Below are positions 25,461 to 33,906 of a DNA stretch of 64,000 nt, one piece after another (position 1 is the stretch's first letter; each line of letters starts with the position of its first letter). Under the pieces are notes generated by a model, which did no database searches, was not told the DNA's origin, and saw nothing but the letters and a program-made list of their open reading frames with translations. Position numbers and translations under genes: made by a program. This stretch comes from Nocardia albiluteola (lineage in GTDB: Bacteria > Actinomycetota > Actinomycetes > Mycobacteriales > Mycobacteriaceae): NCBI RefSeq assembly GCF_018860155.1, contig NZ_JAHKNI010000007.1, forward strand, positions 372,001-436,000, in the 5' to 3' direction.

Positions 25461-26126
25461 TCAGTCGAGCTTGTCGAGCGCGCCGAGGATGTCGGAGGTC
25501 TCGGTACGGGTGGCGTAGTTGGGGTGGACGTCGATCCAGCGGATCGTCTTGTCCGCGCCGATGATGAGTACCGTCGGCATCGGCAGGCCGAATCCGTTGT
25601 CGGCGTTGACAATCGACAGATCCAGACCCAGGCTCTGCTGGGCCTCGCGCACCTCGTCGGTGGGCGCGGTGAGGATGCCCAGTTGCCGGGCGATCTGGTT
25701 TCCGGGATCCGACAGCACGGTGAAGGTCAGATCGTTCTTCTCCGCCATGGTCATGGAGCCGTCGGGATGCTGCGGGCTGAGCGCGATCAACCCGACGCCC
25801 CGCTCGGCCAGGGCGGGCACCAACTGCTCCTGATATGCCCGCAGGGCGAGGTTGCAGTAAGGGCACCAGGCCCCGCGGTAGGTGATGAGAACGGTCGGCT
25901 TGTTCGCCAGGGCGGTGTAGAGGGTGGTGGGCAGACCGTTCATGTCGAGCAGGTCGGCGTCGGACACCATGGTGCCCGGTCGTGCGACGCCGTCGGGGAT
26001 TCCGCGGGTGGCCAGGTCCGACTGCTCGGCGCCGAAGGCGGCCAGGGCGGATGCGGGGAGCTGGGTGGCACTCGACTGATGCATGAGCTCGACGCGTTCG
26101 GCGATGGTGGTGTTCGTAGAGGTCAC
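25461..26126 (-). CDS. Peroxiredoxin-like protein (AhpC/TSA family)
   Basis: A 221-residue thioredoxin-fold protein, start GTG 26126 with AAGGGA upstream. The redox motif is YRGAWCPYC with Cys88 and Cys91, as in the AhpC/TSA-like group with a CxxC active site. Strands such as GVGLIALSPQHPDGS and VLSDPGNQIARQLGI follow. It probably reduces peroxides or disulfides. A TetR gene lies 123 bases upstream on the same strand and a copy of that regulator's probable operator lies between them. Confidence 0.82.
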   Translation of the reverse strand: MTSTNTTIAERVELMHQSSATQLPASALAAFGAEQSDLATRGIPDGVARPGTMVSDADLLDMNGLPTTLYTALANKPTVLITYRGAWCPYCNLALRAYQEQLVPALAERGVGLIALSPQHPDGSMTMAEKNDLTFTVLSDPGNQIARQLGILTAPTDEVREAQQSLGLDLSIVNADNGFGLPMPTVLIIGADKTIRWIDVHPNYATRTETSDILGALDKLD

Positions 26127-26223
26127 GTCCGTCCCTTTCCAGGCATGGGAAGCGAGGAGGCGAGCACCCGGCCGGTCGGCCGGAGCTCGGCGAAAATGGC
26201 TTCGCTTCTCCAGTCCTACAGAC

Positions 26224-26245
26224 ATGAAAATGGATTATCAATGCC
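26224..26245. promoter_or_regulatory. Repeated 22-bp site, copy upstream of peroxiredoxin gene
   Basis: This 22-bp sequence, beginning ATGAAAATGGA, matches the reverse complement of 26896-26917 at 18 of 22 positions. One copy lies on each side of the TetR gene, as expected for two operators of the same repressor. This one sits about 100 bases before the peroxiredoxin start. Confidence 0.5.
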
Positions 26246-26248
26246 AAT

Positions 26249-26872
26249 TTATGTGACCGGGAGGGTTCGGGATTCGATGTGCTCGATCATCGTGTCCAAT
26301 GCGGTTTCCAACGGCGCCGTGTCACGTTGCAGCTGAGTCAGCAGCAGTGCGCCCTGCAACGCCGCCAGGGTGGTGGTGGCGATCTTGTCCGGGTCGGCAG
26401 CGGGCTCTAAGCGGCCCGCTTCGGCCATCGCCCGCAGTCCGGAGCGAACTCCGAGTTCCCAGCGTTGGAACGCGACGGCGATATCGGCCCGGGCGGCCGA
26501 ATTGATCTCGGCCAGTTCACTACCCAGCGACCCCAGCGGGCAGCCGCCCCGGCAGTGCAGCCGCTGCTGATGCGCGACCAGGAAGTCGCGCCAGGCCCGG
26601 AACCCGTCGACGGTGTCCAGCCGGGCGAACATGGGTTCCTGCCCGCCGACGACCGTGTCGCTCTGATAGGCGATCACCGCGCGGATCAGCGCGTTCTTGT
26701 CGGTGAAGTAGTGATAGACCTGAGAATTGCTTACCCCGGCGGCATCGCGCACATCCTCGACCTTCGTCGCGGCCACACCGTGCTCGAACATCAACTGCGC
26801 TGCCGCCATTACGATCCGTTGCCGCGTCTGCTCACCCTTCGGCGTCAACCGCCGCGTCTTCGTACCGCCCAT
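26249..26872 (-). CDS. TetR/AcrR family transcriptional regulator
   Basis: A 207-residue TetR repressor beginning MGGTKTRRLTPKGEQTRQRI. The helix-turn-helix is at residues 15-62 (AAAQLMFEHGV, VSNSQVYHYFTDKNALI). The C-terminal domain (RGGCPLGSLGSELAE) is the TetR_C_16/AcrR-YcdC-like form with a conserved CPLG motif. An upstream ATG at 26917 lies within the repeated operator. It is flanked by two copies of a 22-bp site and probably controls the peroxiredoxin and the now truncated SDR gene. Confidence 0.85.
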   Translation of the reverse strand: MGGTKTRRLTPKGEQTRQRIVMAAAQLMFEHGVAATKVEDVRDAAGVSNSQVYHYFTDKNALIRAVIAYQSDTVVGGQEPMFARLDTVDGFRAWRDFLVAHQQRLHCRGGCPLGSLGSELAEINSAARADIAVAFQRWELGVRSGLRAMAEAGRLEPAADPDKIATTTLAALQGALLLTQLQRDTAPLETALDTMIEHIESRTLPVT

Positions 26873-26895
26873 GCCTCCACAATATCGGATTTTCT

Positions 26896-26917
26896 GGAAT
26901 CGACAGTCCATTTTCAT
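26896..26917. promoter_or_regulatory. Repeated 22-bp site, copy upstream of TetR gene
   Basis: Inverted copy of the site at 26224-26245 (18 of 22 identical). It lies 24 bases before the TetR start and about 50 bases before the truncated SDR gene, consistent with an operator for both directions. Confidence 0.5.
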
Positions 26918-26969
26918 GGGCTCACGATTGGCCTATCGAAGCCAAAATCCTCTGTCGAGGGAGAGCATC

Positions 26970-27038
26970 ATGAAGGACCTGCACGCGCGGTACGGCACCT
27001 ACGCACTGGTCACCGGGGCATCGTCGGGCATCGGCGCC
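26970..27038 (+). pseudogene. Short-chain dehydrogenase, truncated after the cofactor loop
   Basis: ATG 26970 with GAGGGAGAG upstream opens MKDLHARYGTYALVTGASSGIGA, the perfect first strand and TGxxxGIG loop of an SDR. The similarity stops abruptly and the reading frame then runs into non-SDR sequence and the 3' end of the big regulator gene. The promoter side is intact, so the loss is a 3' deletion. Confidence 0.7.
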
Positions 27039-27111
27039 CCGAGATCACCCACATGCCGGACTTTCTGGTTGCGGCCGCCGTTCTTCACGCTGAGGTTCGC
27101 CATCCATTGGA

Positions 27112-30100
27112 TCAGTGCCCTTCGACGTATTCTGCGATCCAGGCTGCGATTTGCGCACGGGAGGTGAATCCGAGTTTGGTGAGGATGTGCTCCACGTGGC
27201 CCTCGGCGGTACGTTGGGAGATCACCAGTTTCGCCGCGATCTGCTTGTTGGTCAGGCCCTGGGCGACGAGGTCTGCGACCTGCCGCTCACGCCTGGTCAG
27301 AGGCACATCCGGACCTGATGTGAGTATCTTGTCGGTGGGTTGCTCGCCGAGTGCGTAGGCGACGGCTTCGTCCATCCTCATCGCCCCGCCGCGCCGGAAG
27401 GCCGAATCGTACCCACGTGCGCCGAGGGCGGATCGCGCCAGCCGGACGCATTCGTCGTGATGCTGCAACATTATTGGGATCATGCTCGTGGTGTTACCCA
27501 CAGACCGGTCTAATTCCCGCGCGGCTCCCATCAGTACAGCCGCGCGCTCGGCGTCACCGTCGGCGCACACAATCCAGGCCAGTGCTTCGAGACTCAATGC
27601 AGCGACGACCGGGCCGCGCACCCGCCGGGCGACCTGCAGCGCCTGCTCGAGCAGTTGCATTGCCCGCGACCCCTCACCTCGCTGCCAAACCGCAACGCCC
27701 ATGCCCCACAGCGCCGTCGACCGGAAGAACGATTCGCCGCATGCTTCGGTGACAGAGAGCATTTGCCGGTGAATTTCGATCGCCTGTTGTGTATCACCGC
27801 TCCGACCGCGCACCCAACCGAGCGCGGTTAGAGCCATGAGGTACAGAAACCCTCGCCGATTCGAGCTGAACGTTTCGACGGCACGTTCAAAGAGGGAAGA
27901 CGCGCGAGCAAGCTCACCACTATAGAATGCCACGGAGCCGTCCGCGTAGGCGATCAGCGCCTGGACCATGGGGGTGGAATCGTGCGCCGCCAGCGCGTGT
28001 GCCTCCTCCGCCAGGGCGGTTGCCGCCTGCAACTCGCCCTGCGCCACCGTCATGATGCAGCCTACTTGCAGTGCTTTTACGCGGTCAGGTATGGGTATCG
28101 ATTGCCGGGCAGGGTGATTCAGAACGCCGTCGATCCAGCGCCGGCCTTCACCGTAGAGACCCCGATAGACCCAGAACGGAAGTAGCGCGGCGGCGGTGCG
28201 TAGCCCGGCCTCGGCGGCCTGTTCGGTGCCTTCGCTGAGGCTGCACTCGAGCGCGTCGCGTAGGTTCGGCACTTCGCGTTCGAGCCTGGCGATCCAGGAT
28301 GGCTGCTGGTCGCTGATCCATCCGGTCTCTGCGTCCAGTACCAGCTGCTGGTACCAGTCGCGGTGCCGGCGCCGTAACTCTTGCTCCTCGCCGGACTCGC
28401 GCAGCTTCTGCCGACCGTAGTCGTGCAGGGTCTCCAGCATTCGGAACCACACAACACCATTCGACTCGTCCCGGATCAGGATCGACTTGTCCACCAGCGA
28501 CGACAGCACATCGAGCGGGTCCTCCGGCGCCGGACCGTCACCACACACCTGTTCTGCGGCGTCGAGTTCGAAGCCGCCGTCAAACACCGACAACCGGGCC
28601 CACATCCGCTGCTCAACCGGGGTGCACAGGCCGAAGCTCCAGTCGATACACCACCGCAGCGTCTGCTGCCGTGTCGGTGCGGTGCGGCTGGCGCGAGTCA
28701 GCAGCGCGTACCGGTCGTCGAGGCGCTGCAGGATCTGCTCGGGCGAGAGCGTGCGCATCCGTGCCGCGGCCAGTTCGACCGCCAGCGGAAGTCCGTCCAC
28801 TCGTGCACAGATCCGCGCGACGGTGAACTTGTTGTCCTCCGAGAGTTCGAAACCCGGCACCGCCGCGGTCGCGCGTTCGGCAAACAACGTCACCGCGTCG
28901 TATTTGGACAGTCCTCGCAGCGACGGCTCCCGATCCGGATCCGGCACCGTCAGCGGCGACACCCGCAGCACCGCCTCGCCGGCGATATCCAGCGGTTCGC
29001 GGCTGGTGGCCAGGATCCGCAGGTTAGGACAGGCCCTTAACCAGGCCTCGACCAGCTCCGCCACCGCCGCCACCAGTCGCTCGCAGTTGTCCAGCACTAG
29101 CAGCATCTCCTGCGTGGACAAGAACTCGACAATCGTTTCCGGCAGCGGGCGTGCCGGATCGTCGCGCAACCCCAGGGTGGCCGCCACCACCTCGACCAGC
29201 AGTAATGAGTCGGACACGTCGGCCAGCTCGACCACCCGCACTCCGTCGGGGAACTCGCGGCGTACGTTGGCCACCGCTCGCAGCGCCAGCCGCGTCTTGC
29301 CGACGCCGCCGATCCCGGTCAAAGTCACCAGCCGCGACGAGGACAGCAGACTCTTCACCTTCGCCAGCTCGCTGCGGCGGCCGACGAAACTGGTCAACTC
29401 CAGCGGCAGAGTACCGCCCCGAACCGCCGCCGGCGCCGAGGTCCGCTGGGACCCCCCTAGAGGCGGCGTCGGACCTCGACGCGCTGAGACCGGTTCTGCT
29501 TGCAGCGCCATCTCGTCGACCTGGTACCCGCGGTGGCGCTGCACCTGCCGGATCGCTTCTCCGAACTCCGCCGCCGACGGCCGCTCACGCGGATCGCGAC
29601 TCATCGCCGTCGCCACCACAGAGGAAGCGTCCGCGGCGATGCCGTCCTCGCGCAGGTCTGGCACCGGCTGGGTCGTGATCCGCAGGAACTGGGTCACCAC
29701 GTTCTCTCCGCTGCGTCGCTCGAACGCCGCATGCCCGGTCAACGAGCAGAACAGGGTGGCACCCAGCCCGTAAACGTCCGCGGCCGGGGTTGGAGCCTGG
29801 CCCTCGAGAACCTCCGGGGCGATGAACGCCGGGGACCCCGTCACGGCGCCCGCGGTCGTCTGGAATCCGCCGGAGATCCGTGCGATGCCGAAGTCGGTCA
29901 GTGAGGGCTCGCCGTAGTCGGTGAGCAGAATGTTGCCCGGTTTCACGTCCCGGTGCACGATGCCCAACCGATGCGCGGTCTCGAGCGCTCCGGCGATCTT
30001 CACTCCGATCCGCAACACGGTATCCGTTGGCAACGGCCCCTGCCCGCGAATCCGGGCGTCCAGCGAACCCAGAGGGTGATACGGCATCACCAGAAACGGG

Positions 30101-30393
30101 CGCCCGCTCGCTGTGGCACCTACCTGCAGCACCGCAACGATGTTCGGATGCCCGGTCAGCCTCCCCATCGCCTGCTGCTCCCGGACGAACCGCGCCCCGT
30201 CATCTTCATCCAGCTCGGTGGTCAGGACCTTCACCGCTACCGTGCGGTCCAGCGCTGTCTGTGCACAGCGGTAGACCACACCGAAACCACCCCGCCCGAT
30301 CTCCTCCGCATCGGCGAACCCGGCTACGCTCAACTCCTCCGCGATCGGTGCGGATTCATCACGGACTGTCTGTAACGGATCTCCCTCGGCCAT
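27112..30393 (-). CDS. Ser/Thr kinase-ATPase-LuxR family regulator
   Basis: A 1093-residue multidomain regulator. Residues 30-285: protein kinase with GRGGFGVVY (33-41), Lys55, HRDVKPGNIL (148-157) and DFGIARI (167-173). Residues 335-600: STAND/NB-ARC-type ATPase with Walker A GIGGVGKTR (360-368) and Walker B LLVLDNCE. Residues about 640-960: helical repeats resembling TPRs. Residues about 1025-1090: LuxR helix-turn-helix (LTRRERQVADLVAQGLTNKQ). It probably integrates a phosphorylation or ligand signal and binds DNA directly. No transmembrane segment is seen, so it is cytosolic. Such fusions occur in Nocardia and mycobacteria with unknown targets. Confidence 0.9.
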   Translation of the reverse strand: MAEGDPLQTVRDESAPIAEELSVAGFADAEEIGRGGFGVVYRCAQTALDRTVAVKVLTTELDEDDGARFVREQQAMGRLTGHPNIVAVLQVGATASGRPFLVMPYHPLGSLDARIRGQGPLPTDTVLRIGVKIAGALETAHRLGIVHRDVKPGNILLTDYGEPSLTDFGIARISGGFQTTAGAVTGSPAFIAPEVLEGQAPTPAADVYGLGATLFCSLTGHAAFERRSGENVVTQFLRITTQPVPDLREDGIAADASSVVATAMSRDPRERPSAAEFGEAIRQVQRHRGYQVDEMALQAEPVSARRGPTPPLGGSQRTSAPAAVRGGTLPLELTSFVGRRSELAKVKSLLSSSRLVTLTGIGGVGKTRLALRAVANVRREFPDGVRVVELADVSDSLLLVEVVAATLGLRDDPARPLPETIVEFLSTQEMLLVLDNCERLVAAVAELVEAWLRACPNLRILATSREPLDIAGEAVLRVSPLTVPDPDREPSLRGLSKYDAVTLFAERATAAVPGFELSEDNKFTVARICARVDGLPLAVELAAARMRTLSPEQILQRLDDRYALLTRASRTAPTRQQTLRWCIDWSFGLCTPVEQRMWARLSVFDGGFELDAAEQVCGDGPAPEDPLDVLSSLVDKSILIRDESNGVVWFRMLETLHDYGRQKLRESGEEQELRRRHRDWYQQLVLDAETGWISDQQPSWIARLEREVPNLRDALECSLSEGTEQAAEAGLRTAAALLPFWVYRGLYGEGRRWIDGVLNHPARQSIPIPDRVKALQVGCIMTVAQGELQAATALAEEAHALAAHDSTPMVQALIAYADGSVAFYSGELARASSLFERAVETFSSNRRGFLYLMALTALGWVRGRSGDTQQAIEIHRQMLSVTEACGESFFRSTALWGMGVAVWQRGEGSRAMQLLEQALQVARRVRGPVVAALSLEALAWIVCADGDAERAAVLMGAARELDRSVGNTTSMIPIMLQHHDECVRLARSALGARGYDSAFRRGGAMRMDEAVAYALGEQPTDKILTSGPDVPLTRRERQVADLVAQGLTNKQIAAKLVISQRTAEGHVEHILTKLGFTSRAQIAAWIAEYVEGH

Positions 30394-30604
30394 CGGCTAC
30401 AACCATCCGCCAGTACGCTGCCGACAACGGGCAGCATGTGCTAACTGTGCATCAATTACTACGATATCCCACCCGTACGCCGACGACCGCAGCGACTTCC
30501 GAATAACGGCCCTGTTCACCATTCGGCGGTATTGGATCATAAACTCCGTCAATTGAATTACGTGGCGAAGGCATGTCCTGTGCCCAACCGGCCATCCCGG
30601 CCGA

Positions 30605-30727
30605 AAGGATGGCAAAATGGGCCGGCAGCCAGCTCGGGGCGAATTCGCGACGTAGCTGCTGCCGGTAGAGCTGTTCATCGGTGAAGATTGCGCGGTCCAG
30701 CACGCCGCTCTCGGTATCGACCAGCCT
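30605..30727 (-). pseudogene. Rieske dioxygenase alpha-subunit N-terminal remnant
   Basis: The frame reads LVDTESGVLDRAIFTDEQLY, then RQQLRREFAPSWL, the standard opening of aromatic-ring hydroxylating dioxygenase large subunits (LVDxERGxVSRxIFxDxELY, xELxRIFARSWL). The Rieske cluster motif should follow but does not. Only this stub survives. Confidence 0.6.
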
Positions 30728-30789
30728 GGGACATCGACATTTCGGACCAGCTCGGCAGTTCGCCTCGAGGAGCCACGCTGGGAGGCAAG

Positions 30790-31107
30790 CTCGATGGGCA
30801 GGTCATCGCTGGGACCGGCAGCCCAATGGGTACCGGTGCCGATTTAGCCGCCGGGCTGGCTGAACGAGGTCCAACTATCACGCTCATCGATCGCAATGAC
30901 TCCTCAGTGACTCAGCGAAAGATCGAGGAGGCCGACGGCCGTTGTGCCTCGTTCATCGCTGATGTAACGCCAGAGGAACAGATCAGCGAGCTGGCTTATA
31001 ACATTCGCGATGTGTTCGAGCACATCAACATGCTCGTAAAAGATGCCAGCATCAGTATTGTCCGCCCATTCAATGGCACCGGCACTGACCTCTGGCAGCG
31101 CATGAGT
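30790..31107 (+). pseudogene. Degraded short-chain dehydrogenase fragment
   Basis: Sequence LDGQVIAGTGSPMGTGADLA, then AERGPTITLIDRN, CASFIADVTPEEQISEL and INMLVKDASISIVRPFNG follows an SDR from the TGxxxGxG loop through the aspartate and the NNAG position (here KDAS), then ends before the catalytic YxxxK. There is no ribosome site. With the Rieske stub beside it, this looks like the relic of an aromatic degradation cluster (cis-diol dehydrogenase type). Confidence 0.55.
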
Positions 31108-31171
31108 ATGCCGCGCAGGGGGACGTAACGCGAGAGAACATCGAGCGAGCTGCTGCTCGTGTGACCGAGAT

Positions 31172-31423
31172 TTGGAAGGTCACGTCGACGCCCCCGACTT
31201 CGCCGCCATCGCCGATCTCACCGTTCGCAGCAGCGAAACCCTCGACTCGGCCTCCGAGGCCGCCATCGCCGACCTTCGTGTCGCGCTCACCGATCGCTAC
31301 GGCGAAGGCATGGACAGCTTGCTCGATGTTGCCGCCTACCTCATCGGCGACGAACTCACCCGCGATCCGTCGGCCTCGCTGACGTCCTGGGTAGACGTGC
31401 TGCCCTCCTTCGCGGGCGGCTGA
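31172..31423 (+). other. Possible coding remnant overlapping the efflux gene end
   Basis: A frame reading PDFAAIADLTVRSSETLDSA, then ADLRVALTDRYGEGMDSLL looks protein-like and may continue an upstream frame (NIERAAARVTEIW) after a frameshift. It overlaps the 3' end of the MFS gene on the other strand by 88 bases. I cannot assign a family. Confidence 0.25.
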
Positions 31424-32862
31424 GCTACCTCGGCCGGTTGCCCTGCGGCGGCGGTGACGCCGAATGCGGCGAGTAAGGCGGCGAGCGCGAGGATTGCGGT
31501 GCTGGCTTCGAACGCGATCCGGAATCCTTGGGTCAGTGCGGTTTCGGGCGTCGCGCCGGTGCCGAGGAGCCCGGTGCTGCGATGAAACGCCACCGTGCTG
31601 AACACGCCGAGGCCGAACGCACCGCCCAACTGTTGTGTCGTGGTCACTAGCCCCGACGCCAATCCCGCGATGTCCTCGTGAGTTTCGCCGACCGCTGCGA
31701 TCGTGATCGAGACGAACCCCAGGCCCATGCCGAACCCGGCGATCAACAGGCCGGGCAGCAACGCAAGATAGCTGCCGGTGGGAGAGAGGCGCGAGAGCAG
31801 AAACATGCCGCACGCAGCTGCCGCCATCGCCGTCGTGAGTACCGGCCGGACGCCGAGGCGTGGCGTGAAGCCCATGGCGGCACCGAATCCCGCAGTGACC
31901 AACGCACAGAACGGAAGCCAGGCCAACCCAGTGCGCGCCGGACTGTAGTGCAGCACCTGTTGCATGTACAGCGAGACGAACAGCAACATCGACAGAATGG
32001 CCGAGCAGAACAGCACATTGGCCGTGTTCGCGACAGCGCGGTCTCGATCGCGGAAGAAGTCAAGCGGGATCAACGGTGTGGCGTAACGCATTTCCCGCAC
32101 CATGAAGGCCGCGAGCAAGCCGACGCCGATGGCGATCCGGATTGCCGTGGTCGTGCCTGCCGCTCGCCCGCTGTCAACCAGTCCGAGGTCAAGTGCGGCG
32201 ACGGCTCCGGTGACCAATGCCGCGCCGATGCCGTCGAGCCGGGTGTTGTCCTGCCGCACACGAGGTTTCGTCGGAACGAGTCGCGGGACCGCGATGAACG
32301 CGATGATGGCCACCGGCACATTGATCAAGAAACACCAACGCCAACTGGCGTATTCGGTGAGCACGCCCGACAACACCACGCCGACTGTGGCCGCCATTCC
32401 GCCGAGTCCGGCCCAAATGCCCAGGGCGCGCGTGCGGTGACGCGGATCGGTGAAGAGTCCGGCCACGATGCTCAACGCGGCAGGCCCGGCCAGTGCGCCG
32501 CCGATGCCCTGTCCCGCGCGGCTGGCAATGATCATGGTCGCGTTCTGTGCGAGCCCGGTGGCCAGCGATGAGGCCCCGAACAGCGTCACGCCGACCAGGA
32601 AGACCCGCTTCCCGCCGAACAGATCCGCACAGCGTCCCCCGAACAGCAGGAAGCCGCCGAACAGCAGCAGGTAGGCGTTGATAATCCAGGTCAGATCGCT
32701 CTGCGACATGTGCAGCGATCGTTGAATCGTGGGTAGGGCGACGTTGACCACGGTGTCGTCGAGATTCAGCATCATCTGCACCGAGCACAACAAGGTGAGC
32801 CCGAGATAGGCCGCGGTCGAGGGCTTGGCCCGCAGGCCATCAGCGGGAAGCGGGACGTTCAT
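31336..32862 (-). CDS. DHA2-family MFS drug efflux transporter (EmrB/QacA-like)
   Basis: A 508-residue membrane protein with about 14 hydrophobic segments. ATG 32862 follows GGAAGGAA. The TM1 signature is LNLDDTVVNVALPTIQ (motif D1), the loop 2-3 motif is GRCADLFGGKRVFLVG (motif A), and GVLTEYASWRWCFLINVP is motif C/B of the 14-TM family. It should extrude hydrophobic or cationic toxins using the proton gradient. It is divergent from a MarR gene with two MarR-type boxes between them, so its expression is probably repressed by MarR. Confidence 0.9.
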   Translation of the reverse strand: MNVPLPADGLRAKPSTAAYLGLTLLCSVQMMLNLDDTVVNVALPTIQRSLHMSQSDLTWIINAYLLLFGGFLLFGGRCADLFGGKRVFLVGVTLFGASSLATGLAQNATMIIASRAGQGIGGALAGPAALSIVAGLFTDPRHRTRALGIWAGLGGMAATVGVVLSGVLTEYASWRWCFLINVPVAIIAFIAVPRLVPTKPRVRQDNTRLDGIGAALVTGAVAALDLGLVDSGRAAGTTTAIRIAIGVGLLAAFMVREMRYATPLIPLDFFRDRDRAVANTANVLFCSAILSMLLFVSLYMQQVLHYSPARTGLAWLPFCALVTAGFGAAMGFTPRLGVRPVLTTAMAAAACGMFLLSRLSPTGSYLALLPGLLIAGFGMGLGFVSITIAAVGETHEDIAGLASGLVTTTQQLGGAFGLGVFSTVAFHRSTGLLGTGATPETALTQGFRIAFEASTAILALAALLAAFGVTAAAGQPAEVAQPPAKEGSTSTQDVSEADGSRVSSSPMR

Positions 32863-32881
32863 GAGTTCCTTCCAGATAATA

Positions 32882-32945
32882 GTGGTAGACCACCAATATT
32901 GGCCTAGTGTGGCAGCTGGACTGGTGGTGGTCAACCACCAATATT
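32882..32945. promoter_or_regulatory. Two MarR-type operator boxes
   Basis: A 19-bp motif GTGGTNNACCACCAATATT occurs at 32882-32900 and again at 32927-32945, 45 bases apart. Each core is a palindrome (GTGGTAGACCAC; GGTGGTCAACCACC). They fill the 106-base space between the MFS and MarR genes and should bind MarR dimers controlling both. Confidence 0.75.
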
Positions 32946-32968
32946 CGAGAAGTGGGTACAGTACGGTC

Positions 32969-33391
32969 ATGAGTGACGACAGCGGAGTGCCGAGTAACGC
33001 GGAGCTGGTCGATGTGTTGCAGCGCGCCGTCGGCCTGGTCCGCGCCCACTTCGCCGCAGGCACCGCGCGGCTCGGTGTCACGCCCGCAGAAGCCAAGGTG
33101 CTCAACCAGTTTACGGAGCCGATGACCCTCAAGGAGTTGTCAACCAGGCTCGGTGCGGACCTGTCCAATACCGCGACGACCGTCGATCGGCTCGAATCGC
33201 GTGGACTGGTGCGCAAGGAAATACACCCCGGCGATCGCCGAGCGCGCCTGTTGACGTTGACGGACGACGGCCACGCGCTTCGACAGAAGCTTGACGCCGA
33301 GGTGTTTCGCAGCGTGCCCGCGCTGGAAGTGCTGGACGCGCGGGCACGTCGAGAACTGCACGACCTACTGAAGCAGGTCGTGAGCCCCTAG
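32969..33391 (+). CDS. MarR family transcriptional regulator
   Basis: A 140-residue MarR protein starting at ATG 32969 (MSDDSG). The winged helix is ELSTRLGADLSNTATTVDRL, LESRGLVRK, then HPGDRRARLLTLTDDG (the wing with conserved D-R). The C-terminal helix RELHDLLKQVV dimerises. Divergent to and probably the repressor of the efflux gene. Confidence 0.88.
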   Translation: MSDDSGVPSNAELVDVLQRAVGLVRAHFAAGTARLGVTPAEAKVLNQFTEPMTLKELSTRLGADLSNTATTVDRLESRGLVRKEIHPGDRRARLLTLTDDGHALRQKLDAEVFRSVPALEVLDARARRELHDLLKQVVSP

Positions 33392-33734
33392 TCGAAATCG
33401 GTACTGCGGCCCGCAACGACTCCACCGACGACCGATTCTGCGAGATCGCCCAGCCCGGCAGCAACATGCCCGCCCCGCAACGGCCGCCCGCATCACTCGC
33501 ACCACCCCCCAGCGCCCGACGATAGAACCCCACCAGCCACCACAACCCCCCGAGACAAATCACCAGCTCCCAGCATGATCGACAGTCCCTCCAATGGAGC
33601 TGCACCCATCGGGGTTGCCGTCGATCCATTCGTGAAGTGGCGCCAGGCCCTCGAAGTAGTCGATCGGTGCGCTCAGGCGGCAGACGAACACGTCAGCGGT
33701 CCCCTCGGAATATGTAGCAGCAGTTCAACTTTGG
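33392..33734. other. Intergenic stretch, no clear gene
   Basis: About 340 bases. A minus-strand frame around 33580-33700 (TADVFVCRLSAPIDYFEGLA) looks protein-like but has no start or end and no family I recognise; it may be another remnant bordering the mobile-element graveyard. Confidence 0.3.
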
Positions 33735-33896
33735 CTAGACATAGCCGCCCGGTGCCTTCTTGGTCGCGGTGATGGTGCAGGCAAGGAATTGTGCCCAGCT
33801 TGTATGGGCGTAGGCGGCCCATCGATGCGCGGAGGTCGGGCTGACGCCGAACATGTCGGTGACGACGATCGGGTCGAGGTCGGTGATGTTGGCCAT
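33735..33896 (-). pseudogene. Site-specific integrase C-terminal remnant
   Basis: The frame reads DLDPIVVTDMFGVSPTSAHR, then WAAYAHTSWAQFLA. The pattern (xPxxVLADLFGIxPxTAxxWAxxAxxDW) is typical of the C-terminal tail of actinobacterial tyrosine integrase-like proteins. The catalytic domain is absent. Confidence 0.45.
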
Positions 33897-33906
33897 CATT
33901 GCGGGC

